From: Acidicapsa acidisoli
GTDB taxonomy: Bacteria; Acidobacteriota; Terriglobia; Terriglobales; Acidobacteriaceae
DNA length: 64,000 bases
NCBI RefSeq assembly: GCF_025685625.1
Contig: NZ_JAGSYI010000001.1
Span: 1,488,001-1,552,000 of the forward strand
Direction of reading: 5' to 3'
The notes under the pieces: generated by a model
Databases searched by the model: none
Told to the model about the DNA's origin: nothing
What the model saw: only the letters and a program-made list of their open reading frames with translations
In this document: piece by piece, positions 28,018 to 36,676 of the stretch
Numbering within the stretch: the first letter of the stretch is position 1
Layout of the letters: every line of letters begins with the position of its first letter
Program-made: the position numbers and the translations under genes

Positions 28018-29328
28018 ATGATTCTTTTCCTTTATAACGTGGGACTGCTGTTGGCGCTGGTGGTCAGCGCGCCGTGGTGGCTTTGGCGGATGGCGACAAC
28101 GCGGAAGTACCGCGAGGGGCTGCGCGAACGTCTGGGCGGGGTTCCAGCGCGCATTTGGGAACGGCAATTGGACGCGGTTGGGGGTGCTTCTGTAAGCAGA
28201 CCCGTGATATGGATTCATGCTGTTTCGGTCGGCGAGGTGCTGGCAGTGACTCGCCTGGTTGCGGAGCTGGACGCTGAACTTCCGCAGTTTCGAGTCATGA
28301 TTTCTACGACAACCAGGACCGGGCAGGCACTGGCCCGCGAGCGTTTCGGCGCGGAGCGGGTTTTCTATTGCCCGCTGGATCTGCCGTGGGCCGTTCGTGC
28401 GTATTTCAAGGTGTTGCAGCCGCGCATGCTGGTGCTCGCGGAGACGGAATTCTGGCCGAATCTGCTGAGTTGTTGTTTTCGGCGTGGGATTCCGGTGGTG
28501 GTGGTGAATGCGCGGATTTCGGATCGTTCGTGGCCTCGCTACCAGCGTCTGCGCTCGCTTTGGCAGCCGTTTTTGAGCCGTCTAGCTGCCGTGCTGGCGC
28601 AGTCCGAGGTCGATGCCGAGCGTTTGTGCGTGCTTGGGTGCGTGCCGGATCGGGTGACGGTGAGCGGAAACCTGAAATTTGATGTACGGGTCGGGGACGA
28701 AGCGGCGGCTACGAGCCTGATTCGGAAGCTGACTGGCGATTTGCGGCTGGTTGTGGCTGGGAGCACGCTGGAGGGTGAGGAAGCGATGTTGCTGGCGGCG
28801 TGGCCGGAGCTTTTAGATGCTGAGCCTAATCTGGCGATGGTGCTGGCGCCGCGCCATCCGGAACGGTTTGCGGCGGGGGCGGAGGTGTTGGAACGCGCAA
28901 GGTTCCCTTGGAGGCGCCGATCGAGGATCGGAGAGCGGGAGCTGGCTTCTGGTGAGATTGTTCTCCTCGATTCCATCGGCGAGCTGGCTTCGGTGTATTC
29001 GCTGGCTGCTGTGGCGTTTGTCGGCGGGAGCCTCGTGCCGGCGGGCGGCCACAATCCGCTGGAGCCTGCGCAGTTTGGCGTGCCGGTGGTGATGGGCGAG
29101 CATTACGGCAATTTCCGGGCGATTGTTGAGGCTATGCGGGCGCAGGATGCGATGGTCATCGCGCCAGCGGACGAATTGGCCGAGGCCATTTCGTCTGTGC
29201 TCGGCGACACAGCGGCTGCGCGTGCTTTGGGGGATCGTGGACGGAGGGTCTTTGAGGAGCAGGCAGGCGCTACGAAGCGCTCGGTTGTGGTGATCAAGAG
29301 GCTTCTGGGCGAGGAGGGTGCGGCATGA
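28018..29328 (+). CDS. waaA: 3-deoxy-D-manno-octulosonic acid (Kdo) transferase WaaA
   Basis: A 436-residue inner-membrane-associated glycosyltransferase that adds Kdo to lipid IVA. It begins with a hydrophobic anchor (ILFLYNVGLLLALVVSAPWW) and continues with family blocks: IWIHAVSVGEVLAV, ISTTTRTGQALARERFG, FYCPLDLPWAVRAYF, ETEFWPNLL, NARISDRSWPRY, VAGSTLEGEEAMLL and the C-terminal VGGSLVPAGGHNPLEPAQFGVPVVMGEHYGNF. The frame opens at 27955, but the anchor follows the ATG at 28018. It overlaps lpxK by ATGA, the first gene of an LPS operon. Confidence 0.94.
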   Translation: MILFLYNVGLLLALVVSAPWWLWRMATTRKYREGLRERLGGVPARIWERQLDAVGGASVSRPVIWIHAVSVGEVLAVTRLVAELDAELPQFRVMISTTTRTGQALARERFGAERVFYCPLDLPWAVRAYFKVLQPRMLVLAETEFWPNLLSCCFRRGIPVVVVNARISDRSWPRYQRLRSLWQPFLSRLAAVLAQSEVDAERLCVLGCVPDRVTVSGNLKFDVRVGDEAAATSLIRKLTGDLRLVVAGSTLEGEEAMLLAAWPELLDAEPNLAMVLAPRHPERFAAGAEVLERARFPWRRRSRIGERELASGEIVLLDSIGELASVYSLAAVAFVGGSLVPAGGHNPLEPAQFGVPVVMGEHYGNFRAIVEAMRAQDAMVIAPADELAEAISSVLGDTAAARALGDRGRRVFEEQAGATKRSVVVIKRLLGEEGAA

Positions 29329-30323
29329 AGCGTCCCTGGCTCTTGCCCCTGATGCCGCTCTACGCGGCGGGGCTGGCGATGCGCATGGCGGGATTCGGGC
29401 TGGGATTGCTGCCGTTGCGGCGGTTGCGCTGGCCGGTGATCAGTGTCGGCAATTTGTCTGCCGGAGGGACGGGAAAGACGCCGTTTACCATCGCGCTGGC
29501 CAAATTGCTGCTACGGGAGGGAATCCACGTCGATGTGCTCTCGCGTGGGTACGGGCGCCAGAGCACCGAGGTGGGGAGGGTCAACGCTGGCGGCTCCGCC
29601 GAGCAGTTTGGCGACGAGCCTTTACTGATAGCCCGGGAAGCCGGCGTTCCGGTGTATGTGGGGGCGCAGCGCTGGCTGGCTGGCGAGCTGGCGGAAAAGG
29701 AAGCTGCCGACGAAATTGGCGTGCATCTTCTCGATGATGGCTTCCAGCACCGGCAACTGGTGCGGCTGGCGGATATTGTGCTGGTCAACTCCGAAGACCT
29801 GGAAGACCGGCTGCTGCCGGTCGGGAATCTACGCGAGGGTCTTGGTGCGCTCAGGCGGGCGCGTGTGCTGGCCGTCGCGCAAGGGGACGATGCGGCTGTC
29901 GACTCTTTGCAAAAGCTAGGCCTGGGACCGCTGATTGGGCAACAGGTGTGGCGATTTCGCAGGGAGATGATTGTGCCGGAGATTCCAGAGAGCCTGGCTG
30001 CGCAGCCGTTTGTCGCCTTTTGCGGGATCGCGCGGCCTGAGCAGTTCTTCTCCGGCCTGGTGCAGCAGGGATTTCAGATTGCCGAAAAGCGCGTCTTCCC
30101 TGATCACCACCCGTACATCGCGGACGATGTGGAGGCGCTGTACCAGATAGCGCGGGCGACAGGCTCGGGGGCGCTGGTTACGACCGCAAAGGATCTCGTT
30201 CGCCTGGCAAGCCTCGGGACGGCGCTCGACGAGGTGTTGCCGATCTATGCTGTGGATCTTCGGGTGGTCTTTGAGGACGAGGCTGGGGTTGCCGCATGGC
30301 TTCTGGGGGTTCTGGGGCGCTGA
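29325..30323 (+). CDS. lpxK: Tetraacyldisaccharide 4'-kinase LpxK
   Basis: A 332-residue P-loop kinase that phosphorylates the lipid A disaccharide at the 4' position on the inner membrane. It shows an N-terminal amphipathic region (PLMPLYAAGLAMRMAGFGLG), VISVGNLSAGGTGKTPF (Walker A at about 39-53), DVLSRGYGRQ, the family GDEPLLIA block, HLLDDGFQHRQL and, near the end, FPDHHPYIADDVEALY. ATGA overlap with waaA implies translational coupling. The length matches the family. Confidence 0.95.
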   Translation: MKRPWLLPLMPLYAAGLAMRMAGFGLGLLPLRRLRWPVISVGNLSAGGTGKTPFTIALAKLLLREGIHVDVLSRGYGRQSTEVGRVNAGGSAEQFGDEPLLIAREAGVPVYVGAQRWLAGELAEKEAADEIGVHLLDDGFQHRQLVRLADIVLVNSEDLEDRLLPVGNLREGLGALRRARVLAVAQGDDAAVDSLQKLGLGPLIGQQVWRFRREMIVPEIPESLAAQPFVAFCGIARPEQFFSGLVQQGFQIAEKRVFPDHHPYIADDVEALYQIARATGSGALVTTAKDLVRLASLGTALDEVLPIYAVDLRVVFEDEAGVAAWLLGVLGR

Positions 30324-30366
30324 GCAAATTGACTTCTTTGAATTCCGGCTGTGAGAAAATTGGGGT

Positions 30367-31557
30367 TTGCGGAGTCACTTTCAGTTTCGGTTGCTGGTGG
30401 TTCGGCTGGGGGCGATGGGCGACATTCTCCACGCTCTGCCGGCGGTCACGGCGCTGCGCAGGGCGCATCCGGGGTGGAAGATTGACTGGGCTGTCCAGCC
30501 GCGCTGGCGGCCTTTGCTAACGGCTGAGCCGGAAAATGCGGAATTGGATGCCCCACGGAACGAGGCCCGGCCTGTCGTAGACCAGGTTCATCTGGTTCCA
30601 ACTAAAGCTTGGGGACGCAGGCCTTTTCAGCGCCAGACGCTGTCGGAGATTCGTGCGTTGCGTTCGCAGATGCAGGCGGCCGAGTACGAGGCTGTGCTGG
30701 ATCTACAGGGAGCGATCCGGTCGGCGGTGGTTGCGCGGCTTTCGGGCTGCCGGCGGATTATTGGCGAGGCCCGGCCAAGGGAAACTCCGGCGAAATGGCT
30801 GTTTACCGAGCGGATCGAGACGGCGGGCGAGCATGTGATTGAGCAGGATGTCGAGCTTGCCAGCGCCGTTGCCGGTGACCTGTTGACGCCAGTCACGTCC
30901 ATGCTGCCCGTTGACGACGCAGCTGAAGAGTGGTGCGACCGGCTGGACGCGCTTAACCACGCTATCGAGATGGGGCGGCCGGTGCTGCTGATTCACCCAG
31001 GGGCTGGCTGGGGCGCGAAGCGATGGCCTCCGGAGAGGTATGGCGTGGTTGCTGCGGAGTTTGCGATGCGCGGCGGGCTGGTGCTCGTAAATGCTGGACC
31101 GGGTGAGGAAGCTTTGGCGGCGGCGGTTATCGCTGGAGCGCAGACTGCGGAAAGAGTGTCGGTCGTCGCGTGCTCCCTGGAGCAACTGGTTGCGCTGACG
31201 CGGCGGGTTTCCATCGTGATTGGCGGGGATACGGGACCGGTGCATCTGGCCTGTGCGCTGGGCAAGCCGGTTGTGGGGATCTACGGGCCGACGGACCCGC
31301 GACGGAATGGTCCCTTTGGAAACCGGTTTCGCGTATTGCGAAACCCGGAAAGCCGGAACGACCATACGAGGCGGGAGCAGCCCGAGGCTGGTCTTCTTAC
31401 CATCTTGCCGAATGCGGTCATGGCTGCGGCTATTGATTTGATGCTGGAGGAACGGAGAGCCCGGCAGAGTGCGGAAGAGCAGTTGACCTCTGGTTCCGGC
31501 GACGCCCCGGGCTACAACTCCGGCACGCATCCGGCGTCGGAGGCGCTTAGTTCATGA
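30367..31557 (+). CDS. Glycosyltransferase family 9 (heptosyltransferase-type)
   Basis: A 396-residue GT9 enzyme, expected to add heptose or a related sugar to the LPS core from the cytosolic side. Signatures: LLVVRLGAMGDILHALPAVTALRRAHPG at the N-terminus, LDLQGAIRSAVVARLSG, HPGAGWGAKRWPPERYG and the donor-binding VIGGDTGPVHLACALGKPVVGIYGPTDP. The only start upstream of the conserved first strand is TTG at 30367, 43 bp after lpxK. It ends with an ATGA overlap into the next gene. WaaC is the closest named relative, but the sugar is not certain. Confidence 0.88.
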   Translation: MRSHFQFRLLVVRLGAMGDILHALPAVTALRRAHPGWKIDWAVQPRWRPLLTAEPENAELDAPRNEARPVVDQVHLVPTKAWGRRPFQRQTLSEIRALRSQMQAAEYEAVLDLQGAIRSAVVARLSGCRRIIGEARPRETPAKWLFTERIETAGEHVIEQDVELASAVAGDLLTPVTSMLPVDDAAEEWCDRLDALNHAIEMGRPVLLIHPGAGWGAKRWPPERYGVVAAEFAMRGGLVLVNAGPGEEALAAAVIAGAQTAERVSVVACSLEQLVALTRRVSIVIGGDTGPVHLACALGKPVVGIYGPTDPRRNGPFGNRFRVLRNPESRNDHTRREQPEAGLLTILPNAVMAAAIDLMLEERRARQSAEEQLTSGSGDAPGYNSGTHPASEALSS

Positions 31558-32162
31558 CGGAAACCGCTCAGAACTCTTTTATGGCCGGGTGGCAGAAAAT
31601 CGCCCGGCGTATTCGTGTGCCCCTCGGCTTTGTCGCGGCGTTGCTGTATCTGTGGCAACTGGCGGTGCACAAGCCACAACCGGTTTTTATCCTTTGGAGC
31701 CTGCCGCTGGTCCTGGCGGGATTGTGGTTGCGCGGATATGCTGCCGGGTACGTGAAGAAAAATAGGGAGTTAACGATGACTGGGCCCTATGCGCATGTGC
31801 GGAATCCGCTGTACCTCGGTTCGATTTTGATTGCTGCGGGATTCGCGGTTGCGTTGATGAGCGCGGCATTCGCAGTTGCACTTGTGGCGTTTTTTTTGCT
31901 GATTTACGTGCCGGTGATCGCCTCGGAGGAGGCGTTTCTTCGCGATACTTTTCTGGAATTTGAGTGGTATTGCGCCCGGGTGCCCCGGCTGATCCCGCGA
32001 ATTACGGCGGCGCGGACACCAGATGGCCCGAGAGGCCAGAGCGGCAGTTTTTCTTTCGCGCTCTACCGCAAACATCGCGAGTACAATTCAGCCATAGGGG
32101 CCGCACTACTCTATTTGAGCCTGTTGCTGGGGATTTTGCTGCACTCGATGCATGGGAAGTAG
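31554..32162 (+). CDS. Isoprenylcysteine-methyltransferase-like membrane protein
   Basis: A 202-residue integral membrane protein of the ICMT/PEMT family. It has about four or five helices (VPLGFVAALLYLWQLAV, PVFILWSLPLVLAGLWLRGYAA, ILIAAGFAVALMSAAFAVALVAFFLLIYVPVI, AIGAALLYLSLLLGILL) and the cofactor-site motif LTMTGPYAHVRNPLYLGSIL with a later EEAFLRDTFLEFEWY. Such enzymes methylate lipids or cysteine using SAM. ATGA overlap places it in the LPS operon, so a lipid or glycolipid substrate is a reasonable guess; prenylated protein is unlikely in a bacterium. Confidence 0.8.
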   Translation: MTETAQNSFMAGWQKIARRIRVPLGFVAALLYLWQLAVHKPQPVFILWSLPLVLAGLWLRGYAAGYVKKNRELTMTGPYAHVRNPLYLGSILIAAGFAVALMSAAFAVALVAFFLLIYVPVIASEEAFLRDTFLEFEWYCARVPRLIPRITAARTPDGPRGQSGSFSFALYRKHREYNSAIGAALLYLSLLLGILLHSMHGK

Positions 32163-32373
32163 AATCTTGATCGCATCACAGCACAACATTTCCACGCGGG
32201 TCTCGATTTGGGACGGAACTCGTCTATATATGGGGCCGTCAGTTTTCGCCTGTTCTGCTCTGTCGGGGAACGGCAAGTCACAAGACCATATCGGCGCTGA
32301 GCCGAAGCGGAAGTTCTAACTTTTCGATCGATATCGGGGCCGGCACGACGACCCTGGGGAGCGGACCCTTACG

Positions 32374-33189
32374 TTGAAGCACTATTCTTTTTTCTCTTTT
32401 TCAGGCGTCGCGGTACTGGCCATGGCCGCGTTGCTCGTTGCGACGGGCATTTGTATTCCACTCTGGAGCCAGCAAAGCGCTCCGCAGCAGATTCCGTCCC
32501 TTCCGGCGCCTCGGGCCGGCTACACCTTTCCCTCTAAGCAGACGTTTACCTACGCAGTCGACTGGCGAGTCTTTCCGGCGGCAACGGCTGTTCTGCACTT
32601 GGAGGAGGACGGACCGAGGGAGCATCTGACGGCAAATGCCGACACCCTCGGTGCGATCAATCTGCTGTTTCATGTCAGCGACAAATTCCAATCTACCTTC
32701 GACCGGGAAAAAGGCTGCACGACGGAGTTTGACAAGCAGACGGTGGAGGGACGGCGTCAGATCACGTCCACGCTCAAGCTGGACTACGCCGAGGGCAAGT
32801 CGATTCTCGATGAGAAAAACCTGACAACGGGACAGACGAAGCGGCTCGAGGCGGGAATTCCGTCCTGCGTAACGGACTTGCTGACGGGTGTCTTTTATGC
32901 GTCGTCGCAGACGATGACGGTCGGCAAGAGTTTCGATATGCCAGTGTCGGACCCGCTGAAGACGGTGACGGTGACGATGAAGGTTGAGGGCCGGGAAGAG
33001 CTCAAGTTGCCCGCTGGGACCTTCAAGACGGTTCGCGTGGAGCCGACAGCCGAGGCCGGAGTGGTGAAGAATCGCGGGCAGATCTGGATCTGGTACACGG
33101 ACGACGACCGGCATTTGCCGGTTCAAATGCGGGCGCGGTCGTTCTGGGGAACGATCACTTTCCGGCTGGCGTCTCTGGAAAACAAGTAA
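32374..33189 (+). CDS. DUF3108 exported protein
   Basis: A 271-residue protein with a signal peptide or anchor (GVAVLAMAALLVATGICIPLW) and a beta-barrel-type DUF3108 domain. Diagnostic stretches are FTYAVDWRVFPAATAVLHLE at the start of the domain, FHVSDKFQSTFDREKGC, ITSTLKLDYAEGKSIL, CVTDLLTGVFYASSQTMTVGKSF and IWIWYTDDDRHLPVQMRARSFWGTITFRL at the end. The starting codon is TTG at 32374; no in-frame ATG precedes the signal peptide. It is not overlapped with the LPS operon (211-bp gap) and is convergent with the next gene. Molecular role unknown; envelope location inferred. Confidence 0.82.
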   Translation: MKHYSFFSFSGVAVLAMAALLVATGICIPLWSQQSAPQQIPSLPAPRAGYTFPSKQTFTYAVDWRVFPAATAVLHLEEDGPREHLTANADTLGAINLLFHVSDKFQSTFDREKGCTTEFDKQTVEGRRQITSTLKLDYAEGKSILDEKNLTTGQTKRLEAGIPSCVTDLLTGVFYASSQTMTVGKSFDMPVSDPLKTVTVTMKVEGREELKLPAGTFKTVRVEPTAEAGVVKNRGQIWIWYTDDDRHLPVQMRARSFWGTITFRLASLENK

Positions 33190-33193
33190 AGGC

Positions 33194-33541
33194 CTACTGC
33201 ATTCGGTAGCGTTCGCGCATCAGCCGCTGTAAACGCGGCCAGAAGATCAGGTCAAAGGCGAGGGCCTTGTCCGGAAACATGGCCAGCGCGGCGCGGCGGG
33301 CATCGGCGACCATCTCCGAAGCTTGCTCGACAGCCAGCGAGCGATCCTGCTGGATTACCTGCATGACCATATTCATCATGAGCTGAAGGCGGCGGATGCG
33401 TCTTGACTCTTCGGCTTTTTCTTCCGGGGTCTGGGTTTCCTGATCGCTGGTTCCACGATCCTCTGACCCACGCTTTTCGGGGTAATTCGCGATCAGGGCA
33501 TTCTGCGGGTGGGATTCGGGCTGATGGGCGGACTGGCTCAT
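33194..33541 (-). CDS. Small protein of unknown function downstream of comEC
   Basis: A 115-residue protein starting MSQSAHQPESHPQNALIANY. The start chosen is the ATG at 33541, with GGAGG eleven bases upstream; the frame further upstream would run into comEC. The first half is hydrophilic and likely disordered (GSEDRGTSDQETQTPEEKAEESRR). The second half is helical and Met-rich (LQLMMNMVMQVIQQDRSLAV), followed by ADARRAALAMFPDKALAFDLIFWPRLQRLMRERY. No family is recognised. It follows comEC after 134 bp on the same strand. Confidence 0.55.
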   Translation of the reverse strand: MSQSAHQPESHPQNALIANYPEKRGSEDRGTSDQETQTPEEKAEESRRIRRLQLMMNMVMQVIQQDRSLAVEQASEMVADARRAALAMFPDKALAFDLIFWPRLQRLMRERYRMQ

Positions 33542-33675
33542 GCGCGATGGGGCCTCCGGGTGGCACGAACGAAAGCGGGGAAATGCGTCCCTGCTGGCTG
33601 CATGGTACACCGCTTCGCTTTTGGAAACTACTGCTCGGCGAACAGGATGAATCATGAGATTCATCAGTGGATTTA

Positions 33676-36483
33676 TCAGTGTTGGCTGCACAATGGCTCT
33701 GTCTGGACTGTCTTTCCGTCGAGCAGGAAGCAGGTTGCACCGTCGAGGTCGGTACGAAACGCGCGGGTGTGCGAGGCCTGAAGTTCTGACAGGATTTCCG
33801 GGCGGGGATGGCCGAAACGGTTGTGGCGTCCGCAGGAGATGACGGCCCAAGCTGGGTGAACTGAGGCGAGAAAGGCCGGTCGTGTAGACGTCAGGCTGCC
33901 GTGATGGCCCACTTTGAGGACTGTGCTTTGCAGGCCGGTTTCAGCGAGCATGGCCTGCTCCTCCGGCGCTTCGGCATCGCCGGCCAGCAGGATCGACGCA
34001 GCCTGATAGCGTGCCTGGAGAACCAGCGAATCGTTGTTTGCGGGCTGCGGACCGGGGTGGTAGCTCGGCTGGGGCGCCAGAACGCGGAGATTGGCCTGGC
34101 CGAGCTGGATTTCGTCTCCGGCATGAAACGAGCGGACGCGCACGCCAAGCGATGCAGCCTCGTCGAGCAGCGCTTTGTAGGCGGACACTGGCGGGTTGTT
34201 GCCGACCCAGAGCTCACGTGGGCGGAAGTTGCGCAGGATGGCGGGTAGGCCTCCCATGTGGTCGTGATGGGCGTGCGTGAGAGCGACTGCGTCCAGGCGG
34301 CGGATTCCCCGCGCCCAGAGCGCCGGGGAAACGACCTCTTCGCCTACGTCGAAGTCTGAGCCGCCGCTGTGCGTAGTTGGCGCAAGGAAGCCCAGGCCGC
34401 CGCCGTCCACCAATAGCGTCTTGCCGTCCGGCGTGATCAGGAGCAGCGAGTCGCCCTGGCCGACGTCGATTGCTTCAAAGAGCATTGCATCGGCGGGATG
34501 GTGCACTGGACGCGGCCAGAGTGCCGCTGTGGCGACAAGCAGCGTAACTGCAAAGGCAAGGCGGCGGTGCGCGGCGCTTCCCCGCGCGAGTTGCAAGGCA
34601 AGAACGAAACAGATGAGCGCCACTCCGATCTGGATCGGAGCGGGGTCCGGCACGCGCAGGTCGCCGAGCGAGAGCGCGCCCATCTTTCGCACGAGAAAGA
34701 CACTGAAGTGCAGTGTGCTTAGGCAGATTGAGGCAGGCAGGATCGCTGCGGCAGGCCAAACGGCGAGAACAAGCAGTACGAGCATTGCGGACGGGACAAG
34801 GATTGCGAGCAAGGGCAGGATGAACAGGTTGACGGGCAGCGCGTAAACGGTGATGCGGTGAAAGTAGATGGCCATCGGGAGGGCCAGAACCAATTCGACG
34901 ACCAGGGTTACGAAGAGGAACTCGCCGAGTTGCAGAATTGACCGGACAGCGAGGGGGAAAAGCTTACGGGCAATCGTGTTGTTGGTGGCGGATTCCAGAT
35001 GCGTGGCGATGAGGCGCAGGGTTACGCGAAATTGAGCGATTGCCGACGGCAGTTTGGGATCGATTGCGATCAGAAACAAGTCTCTGGTTGCTTTGATGCG
35101 AGCATGCAGGGTGTGTTCGAGCAGTGGAATCGCGATGCCGGCGATAGCGGCGACGGAGAGCACGGTCATCTGCAGGCTCGCGTCGAAGACGCTGCGAGGG
35201 CCGGCTGCGGTGAGGCAGAGGGTGGCGAATGCGATGACGTTCAGCGGGCTGCGGTCGCGGTAGAGCAGGCGTCCAACCAGGTAGAGCGTGATCATCCAGA
35301 AGGACCGCTGGGCGGGTACGGCGAAGCCAGTGAAGAGCGCGTAGGCCAGCGAGATTCCGATGGTGAGAGCGGTTGCGGGCAGGCGCGGAATGCGCAGCCG
35401 CCGGGCTAGAGCGAAGACCAAACTGGCCAAGAGCGCCAGATGAAGGCCGGAAACGACGATGAGATGGAAGGAGCCGGTGCGCTCGAAGCCTGCGCGAAGG
35501 CCGTGCGTCAGGTACGTCCGGTCGCCGGTAAGCAGGGCCGTGAGCATGGCTGCGTCTTCCGGCGTCGCTCGCAAGGCGTGGGGCAGGTTGTGGGTGAGTG
35601 CGGGCAGGGTTTGGAGCCCCGAGCTAGCGGAGTTGCGGGCCTGGTTCAGCAGGCATGGAAACGGGGCATGGGCTGGGGTGTTGAGCAGGATCAGGCGCGG
35701 TTCGCCCGCATCGCGTTTGGTGGCGAGGAGGGATGCGGACGCGGTGATCTCTTGCGATTCGAGGTAAGCGGTCCGGCTCCAGACGCCGGGGTCGTGGAAG
35801 GTGTCTGGCGGAAGGATGCGAACTACGGCCCGAATGCGCTGTCCGCATTGGATCGATTGCCCCGACGTGGTAGGCCAGATCGCGGACAGGCGGAGTTTTG
35901 CTGACTCCGAGTTGGGAAGGCTGCGCGTGGTGTCGGAGGTGTCGGTTACGATCTCGGCGTTTTCGACGCGCAGGTCGATGCGCTGAACCTGTTCTCCCGT
36001 GGATTCGGGCGCGGATTCCAATTCCTGATCCTGGGGGGCTTCCTGTGCGCTGTCTCTATTCCGAACTGGGCCTGCGTCGGTGACGGTTCCTTCTACTGTC
36101 CGCAGCAAACTGTCGGAGAGCTGTGCAATACCGGGGTTGGGAGCCGGGCTTGGTTCAGTCTCTGCGGACCAGATGCCGAGGACAAGCCAGATTGCGATGA
36201 TCGGCAGCCAGCGCAGCCTTGGAGTTTTCCAGATTGCAGCAACAGAGACGATTGCCAGAGGGACGAGTCCTGCGAGTAGCCAACTGGGGCGCAGGTACAA
36301 GGAGTGGGCTAGGACGATTCCGGCCAGGTAGGCCAGAGTGGCGTAGAAGAGCGGGATTAGCGCGGCGGGAGCGGCTGTCTGGCGAGGTTTTCTTGGCTTG
36401 CGAATGGGTTGGAATTCAGGATTGGCGGTTGGGACGGCGAGCGGTGTCAGAGAAATGGGGGTCGAATTTTCCGTTCCGGGCAC
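33676..36483 (-). CDS. comEC: DNA uptake channel ComEC/Rec2
   Basis: A 935-residue inner-membrane protein that carries single-stranded DNA into the cytosol during natural transformation. After a Pro-rich N-terminus come membrane helices (LIPLFYATLAYLAGIVLAHSLYL and others), a DUF4131-type soluble domain, the central competence core (FHLIVVSGLHLALLASLVFALARRL; AQRSFWMITLYLVGRLLYRDRSPLNVIAFA) and a C-terminal metallo-beta-lactamase domain with VDGGGLGF and the metal motif THAHHDHMGGL. Near the end, VLKVGHHGSLTST and ISCGRHNRFGHP follow the family. The start is GTG. The full-length gene suggests working competence, though other com/pil genes are not in the window. Confidence 0.93.
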   Translation of the reverse strand: MPGTENSTPISLTPLAVPTANPEFQPIRKPRKPRQTAAPAALIPLFYATLAYLAGIVLAHSLYLRPSWLLAGLVPLAIVSVAAIWKTPRLRWLPIIAIWLVLGIWSAETEPSPAPNPGIAQLSDSLLRTVEGTVTDAGPVRNRDSAQEAPQDQELESAPESTGEQVQRIDLRVENAEIVTDTSDTTRSLPNSESAKLRLSAIWPTTSGQSIQCGQRIRAVVRILPPDTFHDPGVWSRTAYLESQEITASASLLATKRDAGEPRLILLNTPAHAPFPCLLNQARNSASSGLQTLPALTHNLPHALRATPEDAAMLTALLTGDRTYLTHGLRAGFERTGSFHLIVVSGLHLALLASLVFALARRLRIPRLPATALTIGISLAYALFTGFAVPAQRSFWMITLYLVGRLLYRDRSPLNVIAFATLCLTAAGPRSVFDASLQMTVLSVAAIAGIAIPLLEHTLHARIKATRDLFLIAIDPKLPSAIAQFRVTLRLIATHLESATNNTIARKLFPLAVRSILQLGEFLFVTLVVELVLALPMAIYFHRITVYALPVNLFILPLLAILVPSAMLVLLVLAVWPAAAILPASICLSTLHFSVFLVRKMGALSLGDLRVPDPAPIQIGVALICFVLALQLARGSAAHRRLAFAVTLLVATAALWPRPVHHPADAMLFEAIDVGQGDSLLLITPDGKTLLVDGGGLGFLAPTTHSGGSDFDVGEEVVSPALWARGIRRLDAVALTHAHHDHMGGLPAILRNFRPRELWVGNNPPVSAYKALLDEAASLGVRVRSFHAGDEIQLGQANLRVLAPQPSYHPGPQPANNDSLVLQARYQAASILLAGDAEAPEEQAMLAETGLQSTVLKVGHHGSLTSTRPAFLASVHPAWAVISCGRHNRFGHPRPEILSELQASHTRAFRTDLDGATCFLLDGKTVQTEPLCSQH

Positions 36484-36676
36484 AGCTTCCGCTCCGAGGC
36501 CGGCAGATTAAGTCGAACCGGACCTATGCTTCGCACGCATGTGTCGGAGATCTGGAGGAAAGTTGCAAAGCGCCGGGGTTCCCTGCCCCGCTATGGTTGA
36601 AATCGCTGCAGGTTTGGGAATCAGGCCCGAATCAAGCTCGAACTATGGCCCCAATGTATCAGATTGATCTAATGAC

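Noticed and set aside
32163-32373. Possible RNA gene in the gap before the DUF3108 gene
   Set aside because: No tRNA-like arms, no stable long hairpin and no repeat; it is probably promoter and leader.
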